A stretch of DNA of 64,000 bases. Source: Hydrogenobacter sp. T-2 (GTDB lineage Bacteria > Aquificota > Aquificia > Aquificales > Aquificaceae). How positions within the stretch are numbered: the first letter of the stretch is position 1; each line of letters starts with the position of its first letter. Shown here in pieces: positions 43,118 through 51,698 of the stretch. Below the pieces are notes generated by a model. That model was given only the letters and a program-made list of their open reading frames with translations. It searched no databases and was not told the origin of the DNA. Position numbers and translations under genes: made by a program. The stretch spans positions 1,326,472 through 1,390,471 of the forward strand of contig NZ_CP117180.1 in the NCBI RefSeq assembly GCF_033971325.1, in the 5' to 3' direction.

Positions 43118-43364
43118 ATAAGGCTAACAGAGAAGGTCAGGCACATGCCTATGGTGTTAGACCTGAGGATATAAGACTGCCAAAGAGGATATGGTTATAA
43201 CTCTCGTAGAGGGTAAACTTGGCTATATGCAAGAGGGGTTGGAGAAAAGGGTAAGAGAGATAAAAGATAGAGAGTTTCAATATGCCTTGATTAAAAGGCT
43301 TATAGGTTATGAAGATGTCTTAGAAGTGCTTAAAAAAGAGCTAAATTTAACTATTCCTTCTTAG
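43118..43364 (+). pseudogene. Decayed partial copy of the Rpn-type gene
   Basis: The sequence repeats the 3' part of the gene at 42154-43095. It begins near the LRIRLTKEVRHMP region, then has a one-base deletion (parent GTGGTTAG, here GTGTTAG) leading to a stop. About 146 bases are missing across the repeat coil, with the junction at a shared AGGA. The end of the gene then reads on in another frame (VITLVEGKLGYMQEGLEKRVREI) to TAG 43362-43364. No start codon or N-terminal nuclease core remains. Confidence 0.85.
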
Positions 43365-45901
43365 GCTTTAGTTTTTCTCAAGCTAATTGCCTTTTCCTTT
43401 AGCTCCGCCAATTTTATAAGCGCTTGCAAGGGTGTTAGGTTTGCTATGTCAAGTTCTATAAGCTCTTCCAAAAGTTGCCTTTCTTCTTCTCTTTGGCTTT
43501 CTTCGTAAACTCTTTCCAATACAGGCAGGGTCTTTGAGGCTTCAAGTTCCAATAAAACCTCTTCCGCCCTTTTTATAACCTTCTCTGGTAGTCCCGCCTT
43601 TTTTGCCACTCTAACACCAAAGCTCCCCTCCGCCCTACCGGGCTTCAAAAGATACAAGAAATTTATATCTTCCCCCTCTTTGCTTACCGCCATGTGATAG
43701 TTTTTTACGCCCCTTTTGTTTATCTCAGTAAGCTCCAAGTAGTGGGTTGCTATAAGGGTTCTCGCCCTTATGTTTTCCAATATATACTCCACTATAGCCT
43801 TGCTTATGGCTATGCCATCATAAGTGGATGTGCCCCTTCCTACTTCGTCAAGGACTATTAAACTCCTTTCATCCGCATTGTGGAGTATGCTCGAAACCTC
43901 AAGCATCTCATTCATAAAGGTAGAAACTCCCAAAGCCAGAATATCCCCAGAGCCTATGCGTGCATGAATAGAAGATACCAAGCCTATCCTTGCGGACTTG
44001 CAAGGAATAAAAGAACCCATATGAGCCAAGAGGGTAAGAATGGCAGTTTGCCTTATGTAGCTGGATTTTCCTGCCATGTTTGGACCAGTTATTATGTATA
44101 TGAGGCTTTCCTCATCCATATGCGTGTCGTTAGGACAGTAGGTTTTTACATGCTCTTCTATCACAGGATGCCTACCCTCTTGGATATGCAGGACCTTTTC
44201 TTCAACTATTTGAGGTCTTACCCATCCCTTCTCTAAGGCTATACTTGAAAGGGACTGAAGATAGTCAAGCCAACCTATAAGCCTTGCGTTATGGGCAAGC
44301 TCTTCAAGCCTTTTTATAACCCTCTCCCTCAAAGCTATGAAAAGCTCATACTCAAGATTGTTTATCTTGCTCTGAGCGGAAAGTATTTTCTCTTCAAGCT
44401 CTTGCAGATAGTCTGTGGTGAACCTTTCTGCGTTTGAGAGTGTCTGACGCCTACGAAAGTAAGAAGGCACATACTTGAGGTTTGGCTTTGTCACTTCTAT
44501 GTAATAGCCCATAACACGGTTAAAGCCTATCTTTAGGCTTTGTATTCCAGTTTCCTTTCTTAGCTTAGCTTCGTATTGGTCTATTAGGCTTTGCGCGTTG
44601 TCTCTGTAGTATCTAAGCTGGTCCAACTGTGGGTCTACGCCCTCCTTTATAAGACCTCCTTCCTTTACGTGCAAGGGTGGGTCTTCCACGAGGGTCTTTT
44701 CTATATCCTCTCTTAGGTCGCTAAGCTCTAACAGTCCTTCGTAAATTTCTCTAAGGGAAGCAGAGTCCATGTCCCTTAAAAGCTCCTTTATTCTCTCCAA
44801 GGCTTCAAGAGATCTTCTTACCTGCAGAAGGTCCTTTGGAGTAGAGATACCACCGCTTATCCTACTTACGAGCCTTTCAAGGTCTGGCATATTCCTTAGC
44901 TCTTGCCTTAGGGCTTCCAAGAGCTGTCTTTTTTCCATAAGCTCCTGAACTGCGGACTGCACCTTTTGAATGGCACTTTTTTCCCTAAAGGGATGTAGGA
45001 TATGAAACCTAAGCCTTCTTCTTCCCATACCCGTTAGGGTCCTGTTTATTACTCCAAAAAGAGAATACCTTTCTGAACCCTCATAGGATTCTAAGAGCTC
45101 AAGCCCTCTCCGTGTCCTGTAGTCTATGCGAACATAACCCTCTTCTGTGTATGGCTTTGGCTTTTCTACAAAGGGTAAAAAGGACTTTTGTGTGCTTTTG
45201 AGGTAAAGGTATAAGCCACCAAAGGGCAAAAGCTCCTCCTCCTTTTCAAAACCAAGCCCTCTGGCACTGTAGAGCTTCATATCCTCAAAAAGCACTTTTA
45301 GACCCTCATGAAAGTATTCCTCTTCCACGGTGCTCACAAAGAGGTCAAACTCCTTTAGGTCAAAGGAAAGACCTTGAGGTATCAAAAGCTCTTTTGGAGA
45401 AAACTTAAGGATAAACTCCTTTGCATTCACTGGGTCAAAGGAGCCTCCCAAAAACTCACCTGTCGCTGGGTTTAAGTAGGCACAAAGATAGAGGCTTCCC
45501 CTTTTCAAGAGGCTGGCAAGCCCGCAGGTTTCCTTCTCAAAGTATGTGCCGGGAGTGATGACCCTTATAACATCCCTCTTTACAAGACCTCTGGATTGAC
45601 TTGCATCCTCTAACTGCTCACATATGGCTACCTTATAGCCCTTGGAGACTAACTTTGAGATGTAGGAGTTTGCAGAGTGGTAGGGAACTCCACACATGGG
45701 AATTCTCTCTTTCCCTTTTCCTGCAGGTCTTGAAGTGAGCACAAGACCGAGCTCCCTTGAACCTATCTCCGCATCCTCGTAGAAGAGCTCATAAAAGTCT
45801 CCAAGGCGAAAAAAGAGCAGGCAGTCTCTGTAGAGCTTTTTAAAGTGGTGGTATTGAGAAAGCATAGGAGTTAGGTCTTGATTACTTGGCGTATTCCACA
45901 T
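43361..45901 (-). CDS. mutS: DNA mismatch recognition protein MutS (MutS1)
   Basis: 846 residues. The mismatch-contact motif F-x-E is in [14 protein letters not shown] (about 32-45). The ATPase has Walker [15 protein letters not shown], the [12 protein letters not shown]alker B, and ATHYLELTE. It finds mispairs and loops. The start ATG 45901 lies 20 bases inside rny and is backed by AGGGAG six bases upstream. No mutL is in the window. Confidence 0.96.
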   Translation of the reverse strand: MWNTPSNQDLTPMLSQYHHFKKLYRDCLLFFRLGDFYELFYEDAEIGSRELGLVLTSRPAGKGKERIPMCGVPYHSANSYISKLVSKGYKVAICEQLEDASQSRGLVKRDVIRVITPGTYFEKETCGLASLLKRGSLYLCAYLNPATGEFLGGSFDPVNAKEFILKFSPKELLIPQGLSFDLKEFDLFVSTVEEEYFHEGLKVLFEDMKLYSARGLGFEKEEELLPFGGLYLYLKSTQKSFLPFVEKPKPYTEEGYVRIDYRTRRGLELLESYEGSERYSLFGVINRTLTGMGRRRLRFHILHPFREKSAIQKVQSAVQELMEKRQLLEALRQELRNMPDLERLVSRISGGISTPKDLLQVRRSLEALERIKELLRDMDSASLREIYEGLLELSDLREDIEKTLVEDPPLHVKEGGLIKEGVDPQLDQLRYYRDNAQSLIDQYEAKLRKETGIQSLKIGFNRVMGYYIEVTKPNLKYVPSYFRRRQTLSNAERFTTDYLQELEEKILSAQSKINNLEYELFIALRERVIKRLEELAHNARLIGWLDYLQSLSSIALEKGWVRPQIVEEKVLHIQEGRHPVIEEHVKTYCPNDTHMDEESLIYIITGPNMAGKSSYIRQTAILTLLAHMGSFIPCKSARIGLVSSIHARIGSGDILALGVSTFMNEMLEVSSILHNADERSLIVLDEVGRGTSTYDGIAISKAIVEYILENIRARTLIATHYLELTEINKRGVKNYHMAVSKEGEDINFLYLLKPGRAEGSFGVRVAKKAGLPEKVIKRAEEVLLELEASKTLPVLERVYEESQREEERQLLEELIELDIANLTPLQALIKLAELKEKAISLRKTKA

Positions 45902-47618
45902 GTCTTGTCTCCCTTATTACCACCACCTTTATCTGTCCGGGAAACTGCATCTCTTCTTCTATTTTCCTTGCTATGTTTTTGGAAAGCATGTAGGCTTCCT
46001 CGTCGCTTATCTCCTCTGGGCTCACTATAACTCTTACCTCTCTTCCTGCCTGCACCGCATAGGCGTTTTGCACACCCTTAAAGGACTTGACTATTTCCTC
46101 TAACTTTTCAAGTCTCTTGAGATAGGCTTCAAGGCTCTCTCTTCTTGCACCAGGTCTTGCTGCGGAGAGGGCATCCGCAGCACACACAAGGGCAACCTCT
46201 GGATATCTTACCGGCTCTTCGTTGTGGTGTGCCTTTATGGCGTTTAGGACTGGGTCTGGCTCTCCATAGCGTTTGCAGAGCTCTATGCCTATGTCCGTGT
46301 GAGAACCTCCCAGTTCGTGGGATATGGCTTTACCTATATCGTGCAAAAGTCCAGCCCTCCTTGCCATTTTAGCATCCAGCCCGAGCTCCTCCGCCATCAT
46401 ACCTGCAAGGTAGGCAACTTCCTTTGAGTGTAAAAGCACGTTCTGAGAATAGCTTGTCCTGTAGTAGAGCTTACCTATGTAGTAATAAAGCCCAGGGTTT
46501 ATGTCGTATAGACCAAGCTCCATGCATGTCTCTTCTCCCATCTTCCTTATCTTCTCATCCATTTCCTTTTTGACCTCTGCTACCACCTCCTCTATCCTGG
46601 CGGGGTGTATTCTCCCATCTTCTATAAGCCTTTCCAAGGCATCCTTTGCGAGCTCTCTCCTCATGGGGTCAAAGGAAGATATGGTTACAATATCAGGCGT
46701 ATCGTCAATTATAAGGTCTACGCCTGTGAGAAGCTCAAAGGTTCTTATGTTTCTCCCCTCTCTTCCTATTATTCTTCCTTTAAATTCGTTGCTGGGAAGT
46801 TCCACTGTGGTGGTGGTGTAGTTTATGGCTATCTCAGAAGAGAGCCTCTGGACTGCTGTGGTTATTATCTTCTTTGCTTCAAACTCTGCCCTTTCCCTTG
46901 CCTCCTCCTCTATACGCTTTGCCACTCTTATGGCTTCTATCTTTGCCTCCTCTTCCACTCTCCTGAGGAGCTCCGCTCTTGCCTCCTCAAGGGACATACT
47001 GGCTATTCTCTGGAGTTCAAGAATCTCCCTATGTCTGAGAGCTTCTATCTCCTTTTTTCTCTCGTCAATCTCCCTAATTTTGAGCTGTAAGTCCCTCTGG
47101 GCTTGGTCTACTTGCTTTTCCATCTCCCTTACTTCCTTTTCTCTCCTGTATAGCTCTTCCTCTCGCCTTTCAAGAGCTTGAACCCTTCTCTCTAAGTTTG
47201 CCTCGCGGTGTTGTAGAGCTTGCTCTAATTTCTGGATTTCCTGCTTTCTTTCCGCGAGGTATTCTTCCATCTCCTTGCTTTTTTTGTCAAGGTCTTGTCT
47301 TATCTTCTCCGTCTCTTCCTTGAGCGTTAACCTTAGTCTGTCCGCTTCCTCTTGGGCAAGTCTGACTATTTTCTCAGCCTCCCTTTCTGAATTTAGCCTG
47401 ACCTCCCTTGCTTCCTCCTGAGCCTTTCTTATTATCTCCTGGGCTTCCTCCTTTGCCTTTGAAACTATTAGCTCTGCTTCTTTCTTCTTCTCTTCAATAT
47501 CTACCGCTGTCTCAAAAACAGGTGGCTTGCTTGAACCCTTTCTTGAAAGTATAAAACCCAAAGCTCCTCCAACAGCTAAAGCCAAAAAGACAGTAATAAC
47601 AAGCACTTCCACACTCAT
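45882..47618 (-). CDS. rny: Ribonuclease Y
   Basis: 578 residues. A single N-terminal membrane helix (about 5-24) anchors it, followed by a long coiled coil (about 30-230), a KH RNA-binding domain ([27 protein letters not shown] contains its GxxG loop) and the HD domain with [11 protein letters not shown]. RNase Y starts mRNA decay at the membrane by endonuclease cuts. Overlaps the folate gene by four bases upstream and mutS by 20 downstream. Confidence 0.96.
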   Translation of the reverse strand: MSVEVLVITVFLALAVGGALGFILSRKGSSKPPVFETAVDIEEKKKEAELIVSKAKEEAQEIIRKAQEEAREVRLNSEREAEKIVRLAQEEADRLRLTLKEETEKIRQDLDKKSKEMEEYLAERKQEIQKLEQALQHREANLERRVQALERREEELYRREKEVREMEKQVDQAQRDLQLKIREIDERKKEIEALRHREILELQRIASMSLEEARAELLRRVEEEAKIEAIRVAKRIEEEARERAEFEAKKIITTAVQRLSSEIAINYTTTTVELPSNEFKGRIIGREGRNIRTFELLTGVDLIIDDTPDIVTISSFDPMRRELAKDALERLIEDGRIHPARIEEVVAEVKKEMDEKIRKMGEETCMELGLYDINPGLYYYIGKLYYRTSYSQNVLLHSKEVAYLAGMMAEELGLDAKMARRAGLLHDIGKAISHELGGSHTDIGIELCKRYGEPDPVLNAIKAHHNEEPVRYPEVALVCAADALSAARPGARRESLEAYLKRLEKLEEIVKSFKGVQNAYAVQAGREVRVIVSPEEISDEEAYMLSKNIARKIEEEMQFPGQIKVVVIRETRHVEYAK

Positions 47619-48184
47619 CTTTCCTTACCTCCTTGATAGATTTTTTCTTCCGTGACCACAAGGTCAACAGGCATATCCCAGTCATCCCTTGGCACCTCCT
47701 CCAAGACCTGAAACTCATAGCACACTCCCACCTTTAGCCCTCCCAGCCTTTCAAAGAGCCTATCGTAGTATCCCTTCCCATAGCCTATGCGGTATCCCTC
47801 CTTGTCAAAGGCTATTCCGGGGATGAGCGAAAGCTCTACTTCCTCTGGTCTTACCTCCTCACCTTTAGAAGGTTCAAGTATACAAAAGGCACCGGGGCTA
47901 AGGCTTGCATTATCCTCAACCCTTATGAGCTTTAGGTATTTCTCCTCTACCTTTGGAAGCAGAAGACTTTTACCCCTTTGCAAAGTCCAAGAGAAAAGTG
48001 GTGTAATGTTAGGTTCTCCCCTGTGAGGGCAGAACATAAGAAGGTTTTTTGCATCCCACAAGGGCTTGAGGGATAAGAGGTTTTTTATTATACCCTCCGA
48101 TAGCTTTTCTCTTTCTTCCTCTGTGAGGGCTTCTCTCTTTTGTATGATTAATCTTCTTATATCATCCTTCGTAAGAACCTTCAT
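47615..48184 (-). CDS. 5-formyltetrahydrofolate cyclo-ligase
   Basis: 189 residues. The enzyme turns 5-formyl-THF into 5,10-methenyl-THF with ATP. Motifs: [12 protein letters not shown] at the N-terminus, the folate/ATP region EPNITPLF, and the signature [25 protein letters not shown]. This family (YgfA/Fau) is coupled to the 6S RNA gene in many bacteria, and a structured RNA lies just upstream on this strand here. Its AGGAGG ribosome site is inside a stable hairpin (48191-48206). Confidence 0.93.
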   Translation of the reverse strand: MKVLTKDDIRRLIIQKREALTEEEREKLSEGIIKNLLSLKPLWDAKNLLMFCPHRGEPNITPLFSWTLQRGKSLLLPKVEEKYLKLIRVEDNASLSPGAFCILEPSKGEEVRPEEVELSLIPGIAFDKEGYRIGYGKGYYDRLFERLGGLKVGVCYEFQVLEEVPRDDWDMPVDLVVTEEKIYQGGKER

Positions 48185-48190
48185 CTTCCG

Positions 48191-48206
48191 CCTCCTTTTC
48201 AGGAGG
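48191..48206 (-). promoter_or_regulatory. GNRA-loop hairpin containing the cyclo-ligase ribosome site
   Basis: On the minus strand CCTCCT-GAAA-AGGAGG forms six perfect pairs with a GAAA tetraloop. The 3' arm is the AGGAGG Shine-Dalgarno, six bases before the ATG at 48184. The stem would block ribosome binding unless opened. No T-run follows, so it is not a plain terminator. Confidence 0.75.
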
Positions 48207-48224
48207 GGAAGGCAAGAAATACCC

Positions 48225-48376
48225 GCCCATGCCGTGGAAGAAGGAGCCTTCGGTGGGCCCCAGGAAAATTAGGTGGGTGCCCTCCCAGAAAGCCTCTCTG
48301 ACTCCTCCGGAGACCGGGCTCCCTATTGCCTCACCATGTGGACCCCAATATAAACTCCTTCACCACGCACAGGGCA
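48225..48376 (-). ncRNA. ssrS: Structured RNA, 6S RNA (SsrS) candidate
   Basis: About 152 bases, visibly richer in G and C than its surroundings, between pheT and the cyclo-ligase gene. The ends pair in a long interrupted closing stem: GCCC, GUGC, GUGG and GAAGGAG on the 5' side with matching GGGC, GCAU, CCAC and CUCCUUC on the 3' side, with single-base bulges. An open region (UUUAUAUUG opposite ACCGAAGG) and GGGUCC/GGGCCC follow, then an apical stem. A long stem with a central bubble and linkage to the cyclo-ligase gene match 6S RNA. TAAGAT (48388-48383) could be its -10. Identity as 6S is inferred; the structure itself is well supported. Confidence 0.6.
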
Positions 48377-48380
48377 GGCT

Positions 48381-50684
48381 CTATCTTAGCTTTGCTCCAA
48401 AATTCTCTTCCAGCTCGGCCACTATCTCTTCCATAAGTTTGTTAACCTGCTGGTCAGAAAGTGTTCCTTCTTTGCTTCTAAAGGTCAGCCTAAAGCTAAT
48501 ACTCTTCTTGCCTTCCCCAAGTTTTGGGTCTGTATATAAACTAAATACCTTCATATCTTCCACCAGCTCTTTTTTCCTGATATGGGATATTAATTTATCC
48601 ACACTCACCTCTTTGTCCATAAGGAGGGTGAGGTCTCTTATCACAGGCGGATACTGGGTTATAGGTTTGTAGCTCTTGTGTCTTTCTTTAAGATGGCTGA
48701 GCCTTAACTCACCCACGATAACCTTGTGTCTTATACCGAGCCTATCCTGAAGTGTAGGGCTCAAAAGACCAAAGTATCCTATTTCCTCTTCTCCTAAGTA
48801 AAAGGCTCTTTGCACCTTTGGATGTAGGAAGGGCACATTGGATGCCTCTGACTTGAAGTCTTCTGTATAGTTTCTCAAAATATCCTGAAGGATAGCCAGT
48901 CCATAATAGGGTGAATACTCCTCTTCTGGAAAGAGCCTACTATAGCCAGTCATGAGAAAGCCAAGCCTTAGCTCCTCTTCCTGAAGAAAGACCTTACCTA
49001 TCTCAAAGACAGCCATGCTGTAGTTGTAGTTTCTTATGTTTTCAAGACACACTCTCAGAAGAGAAGGCAAGAGGGAAGTCCTCATATACCTTTGGCTTTT
49101 GTTCAATGGGTTTATAACTTCTATCTGTGGGAAGGGTAAGGACAAAAGCCTGTATAGCTCCGCATCTTCAAAGGAAAAGGTTATCACTTCAGAAAAGCCC
49201 TTGCTAACCATAAGGCTTCTGATCTTGTCTGTAATGTTCTCCACCTGCGATGGCTTGGCTGGAATTTTTAAGGTAGATGGGCTCACCCGTGCATAACCTT
49301 CCACTCTAAGAAGCTCCTCTATAAGGTCTACATCACCCTGCATATCAAAGCTACGGTGAGGTGGAACAAGAGCTTCCACTCCACACCTCATAAGCTTATG
49401 GGGGATCTCAAGAGCACTCAGGGTTTGTGAAATCTTCTGTCTGTCAAAGTCCTTGCCTGAATACCTTCTGTATTTTTCAAGGCTCAAGAAGACCCTCTTT
49501 GGCTCATAGGGTTCTGAATAGGCATCCCCAAGTGCGGTAAGCGTGCCACCTGCGAGCTCAAGAATAAGCCTTATGGCGAGGTTTTGTGCAGTCCTAACTC
49601 CTTCTATGTCCACGCTCCTTTCAAACCTGTAAGAGCTGTCTGTTTGAAGGGCAAGATGTTTTGCGGACTTTCTTATCCTATAGGGTTCAAAGTATGCGGA
49701 CTCAAGGAGTATGCTTTCTGTGTTTTCCTTTACAGAACTATCCAATCCACCTACTATGCCAGCTATGGCGAGGGGTTTGCTCGCATCTGCTATAAGTAGG
49801 TTAACAGCACTTAGGCTTTTCTGGCTTCCCATAAGGGTAGTAATAGTCTCTCCTTCTTTTGCATATCTGACAACTATGGGTAGGTTTAGCTCCTTTAGGT
49901 CAAAGGCATGCAGGGGCTGTCCCTCCAGAAGCATCACATAGTTGGTTATGTCCACTATGTTGTTTATGGTCTTTACACCACACTGCCAAAGTCTTTTCCT
50001 TAGCCACAGAGGAGACCCTTTTACTTTTACGCCTTCTATAATAGCACCTCTGTATCTTTTGCAGTCCCTTGACTCAAGCCTTATTTCTAACTTTCCGAAT
50101 TCCTCAAACTCTGGGTATTCTCTTGGCTTCTTTTTCACTCCCAACAAAGCAGATATCTCCCTTGCAAGACCCTTGACGGAAAGTAAGTCTCCTCTGTTTG
50201 GTGTAGGCTCTATTTCCAATATAAACTCTCCAAAGCCAAGAAGGTCATAGGCGGATGTGCCAGGCTTTAGGTACTCTTCAAGAACAAGGACACCCTCAGA
50301 TTGGTCTTCAAGACCCAGCTCCCTTGCGGACAACAGCATACCTTGAGAAGCTACTCCCTCAAAATCCCTTTGGGTTATACACATGCTTCCCACCTTGGCG
50401 TTGGGAAGGGCAAGAAGCACTCCCTTTCCTACCTGTAAATTGGCATCTGCGGACACCACCTGAAGGTATAGACTCTCACCAGCCTGAACTCTGTAAATAT
50501 ATAACCTTCTCGTAGGATGAGGCTTTTTCTCTACCACCTTGGCAAAGACAACACCCTCAAGGTCAAAGTCCCACCTGCTTATAGAAGTCTCAACGCTCTT
50601 CAGGGTTAACTCTTCCGCAACTCTACTGGGGTCAAGACCTTCTACTTGTATAAACTCCGAAAGCCACGAGAAGGGAACTTTCAT
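48381..50684 (-). CDS. pheT: Phenylalanyl-tRNA synthetase beta subunit
   Basis: 767 residues. The N-terminal tRNA-binding (EMAP-like) domain is between residues 40 and 150, then B3/B4 editing region (RYRGAIIEGVKVKGSPLWLRKRL), B5 and the catalytic-like core, and the C-terminal anticodon-binding fold (PITQYPPVIRDLTLLMD) typical of bacterial PheT. It works as an alpha2-beta2 enzyme; pheS is not in the window, so the two subunit genes are apart, as in some Aquificota. The gene ends about five bases before the structured RNA. Confidence 0.95.
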   Translation of the reverse strand: MKVPFSWLSEFIQVEGLDPSRVAEELTLKSVETSISRWDFDLEGVVFAKVVEKKPHPTRRLYIYRVQAGESLYLQVVSADANLQVGKGVLLALPNAKVGSMCITQRDFEGVASQGMLLSARELGLEDQSEGVLVLEEYLKPGTSAYDLLGFGEFILEIEPTPNRGDLLSVKGLAREISALLGVKKKPREYPEFEEFGKLEIRLESRDCKRYRGAIIEGVKVKGSPLWLRKRLWQCGVKTINNIVDITNYVMLLEGQPLHAFDLKELNLPIVVRYAKEGETITTLMGSQKSLSAVNLLIADASKPLAIAGIVGGLDSSVKENTESILLESAYFEPYRIRKSAKHLALQTDSSYRFERSVDIEGVRTAQNLAIRLILELAGGTLTALGDAYSEPYEPKRVFLSLEKYRRYSGKDFDRQKISQTLSALEIPHKLMRCGVEALVPPHRSFDMQGDVDLIEELLRVEGYARVSPSTLKIPAKPSQVENITDKIRSLMVSKGFSEVITFSFEDAELYRLLSLPFPQIEVINPLNKSQRYMRTSLLPSLLRVCLENIRNYNYSMAVFEIGKVFLQEEELRLGFLMTGYSRLFPEEEYSPYYGLAILQDILRNYTEDFKSEASNVPFLHPKVQRAFYLGEEEIGYFGLLSPTLQDRLGIRHKVIVGELRLSHLKERHKSYKPITQYPPVIRDLTLLMDKEVSVDKLISHIRKKELVEDMKVFSLYTDPKLGEGKKSISFRLTFRSKEGTLSDQQVNKLMEEIVAELEENFGAKLR

Positions 50685-50693
50685 GGAAATATT

Positions 50694-51662
50694 TTAAACA
50701 ATATCTCTATAGGGTGCAGTGGTGAGATACTTTTCTCCGCCATCAGGGAATATTACAACTATAACTCCTTCTTCAAGCTCCTTTGCAAGCTCAAGCCCTG
50801 CATAGAGTGCAGCACCGCATGATTGTCCCGCAAGTATGCCCTCTTCTCTGGCAAGCCTTTTTGTCATCTCATAAGCTGGCTCAGTTTCCACGAATATGGT
50901 TCTGTCCAGAAAAGTCTCGTCAAAGATGCCAGGCTTTATGGAGCTCTCTATGTGCTTTAGACCCTCTATTCCATGAAAGGGATAGGCAGGCTGGACGCCA
51001 ATTATTTGAATGTCTGGGTTATAGACCTTTAGCCTTCTTCCCGTGCCCATTATAGTTCCACCAGTGCCTATACCTGCAACAAGATGGGTTATCCTGCCAC
51101 CCGTTTGGTTCCATATCTCTATGCCCGTAGAATAAAAGTGTGCTTTCCAGTTGGCTGGGTTGTTATACTGGTCAAGGTAGAGGTATTTCTCTGGCTCTTT
51201 GCTAACCTTCTCTCTCACGAATAGTATGGCACCATCCGTGCCCTCAAGGGGGTCAGTAAGGTATACCTTTGCACCATAAGCCCTTATTATCCTTTTCCTC
51301 TCCTCGCTCACATTGGCAGGCATGGCAAGCTCCACAGGAACTCCAAGACAGGCACTCACCATGGCAAGTGCTATGCCCGTGTTTCCAGAAGTGGCATCTA
51401 TAACTACCTTACCCTCCCTGAGAAGTCCTCTTTCTATGGCATCCAAAAACATACTAAGTGCTGGTCTGTCCTTTACAGAACCACCTGGATTGAAACTCTC
51501 CAACTTGGCGTATATCTCCACCTTTGGAGAGACCTCCGGTGGAATAATCTTTCTAAGCCTCACAAGAGGCGTGTTGCCCACAAGGTTAAGTATAGAGTTT
51601 CTTATCTTCCTATAAGGCTCGTCGTGCTGACCAAGGACCCACACAGAAAGATTATAAGCCAT
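50694..51662 (-). CDS. Cysteine synthase (PLP-dependent, CysK/CysM type)
   Basis: 322 residues. The PLP lysine is in SFNPGGSVKDRPA, the asparagine loop in DATSGNTGIAL, and the phosphate cup GIGTGGTIMGTGRRLK. The enzyme joins sulfide (or another sulfur donor) to O-acetylserine or O-phosphoserine. The motif GVQPAYPFHGIEGLKH resembles CysM of actinobacteria, which takes phosphoserine, but this is only a resemblance. First gene of the run to pheT, with a divergent promoter region shared with the modification gene. Confidence 0.9.
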   Translation of the reverse strand: MAYNLSVWVLGQHDEPYRKIRNSILNLVGNTPLVRLRKIIPPEVSPKVEIYAKLESFNPGGSVKDRPALSMFLDAIERGLLREGKVVIDATSGNTGIALAMVSACLGVPVELAMPANVSEERKRIIRAYGAKVYLTDPLEGTDGAILFVREKVSKEPEKYLYLDQYNNPANWKAHFYSTGIEIWNQTGGRITHLVAGIGTGGTIMGTGRRLKVYNPDIQIIGVQPAYPFHGIEGLKHIESSIKPGIFDETFLDRTIFVETEPAYEMTKRLAREEGILAGQSCGAALYAGLELAKELEEGVIVVIFPDGGEKYLTTAPYRDIV

Positions 51663-51687
51663 TTAACTTTTTTCCTCACCCTTATGT

Positions 51688-51693
51688 TATAAT
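51688..51693 (+). promoter_or_regulatory. Extended -10 element of the restriction-modification gene
   Basis: TATAAT preceded by TGT (extended -10), ending five bases before the ATG at 51699. No Shine-Dalgarno. The 36-base gap to the divergent cysteine synthase gene holds the promoters of both. Confidence 0.5.
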
Positions 51694-51698
51694 ACAAA

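Noticed and set aside
46501..47181. Frames antisense to rny, rich in Ser and Leu
   Set aside because: They are complements of the coiled-coil region of RNase Y and have no family features.
48225..48376. SRP RNA, RNase P RNA or tmRNA as identity of the structured RNA
   Set aside because: The conserved SRP loop motif, the RNase P core and the tmRNA tRNA-like ends are not visible.
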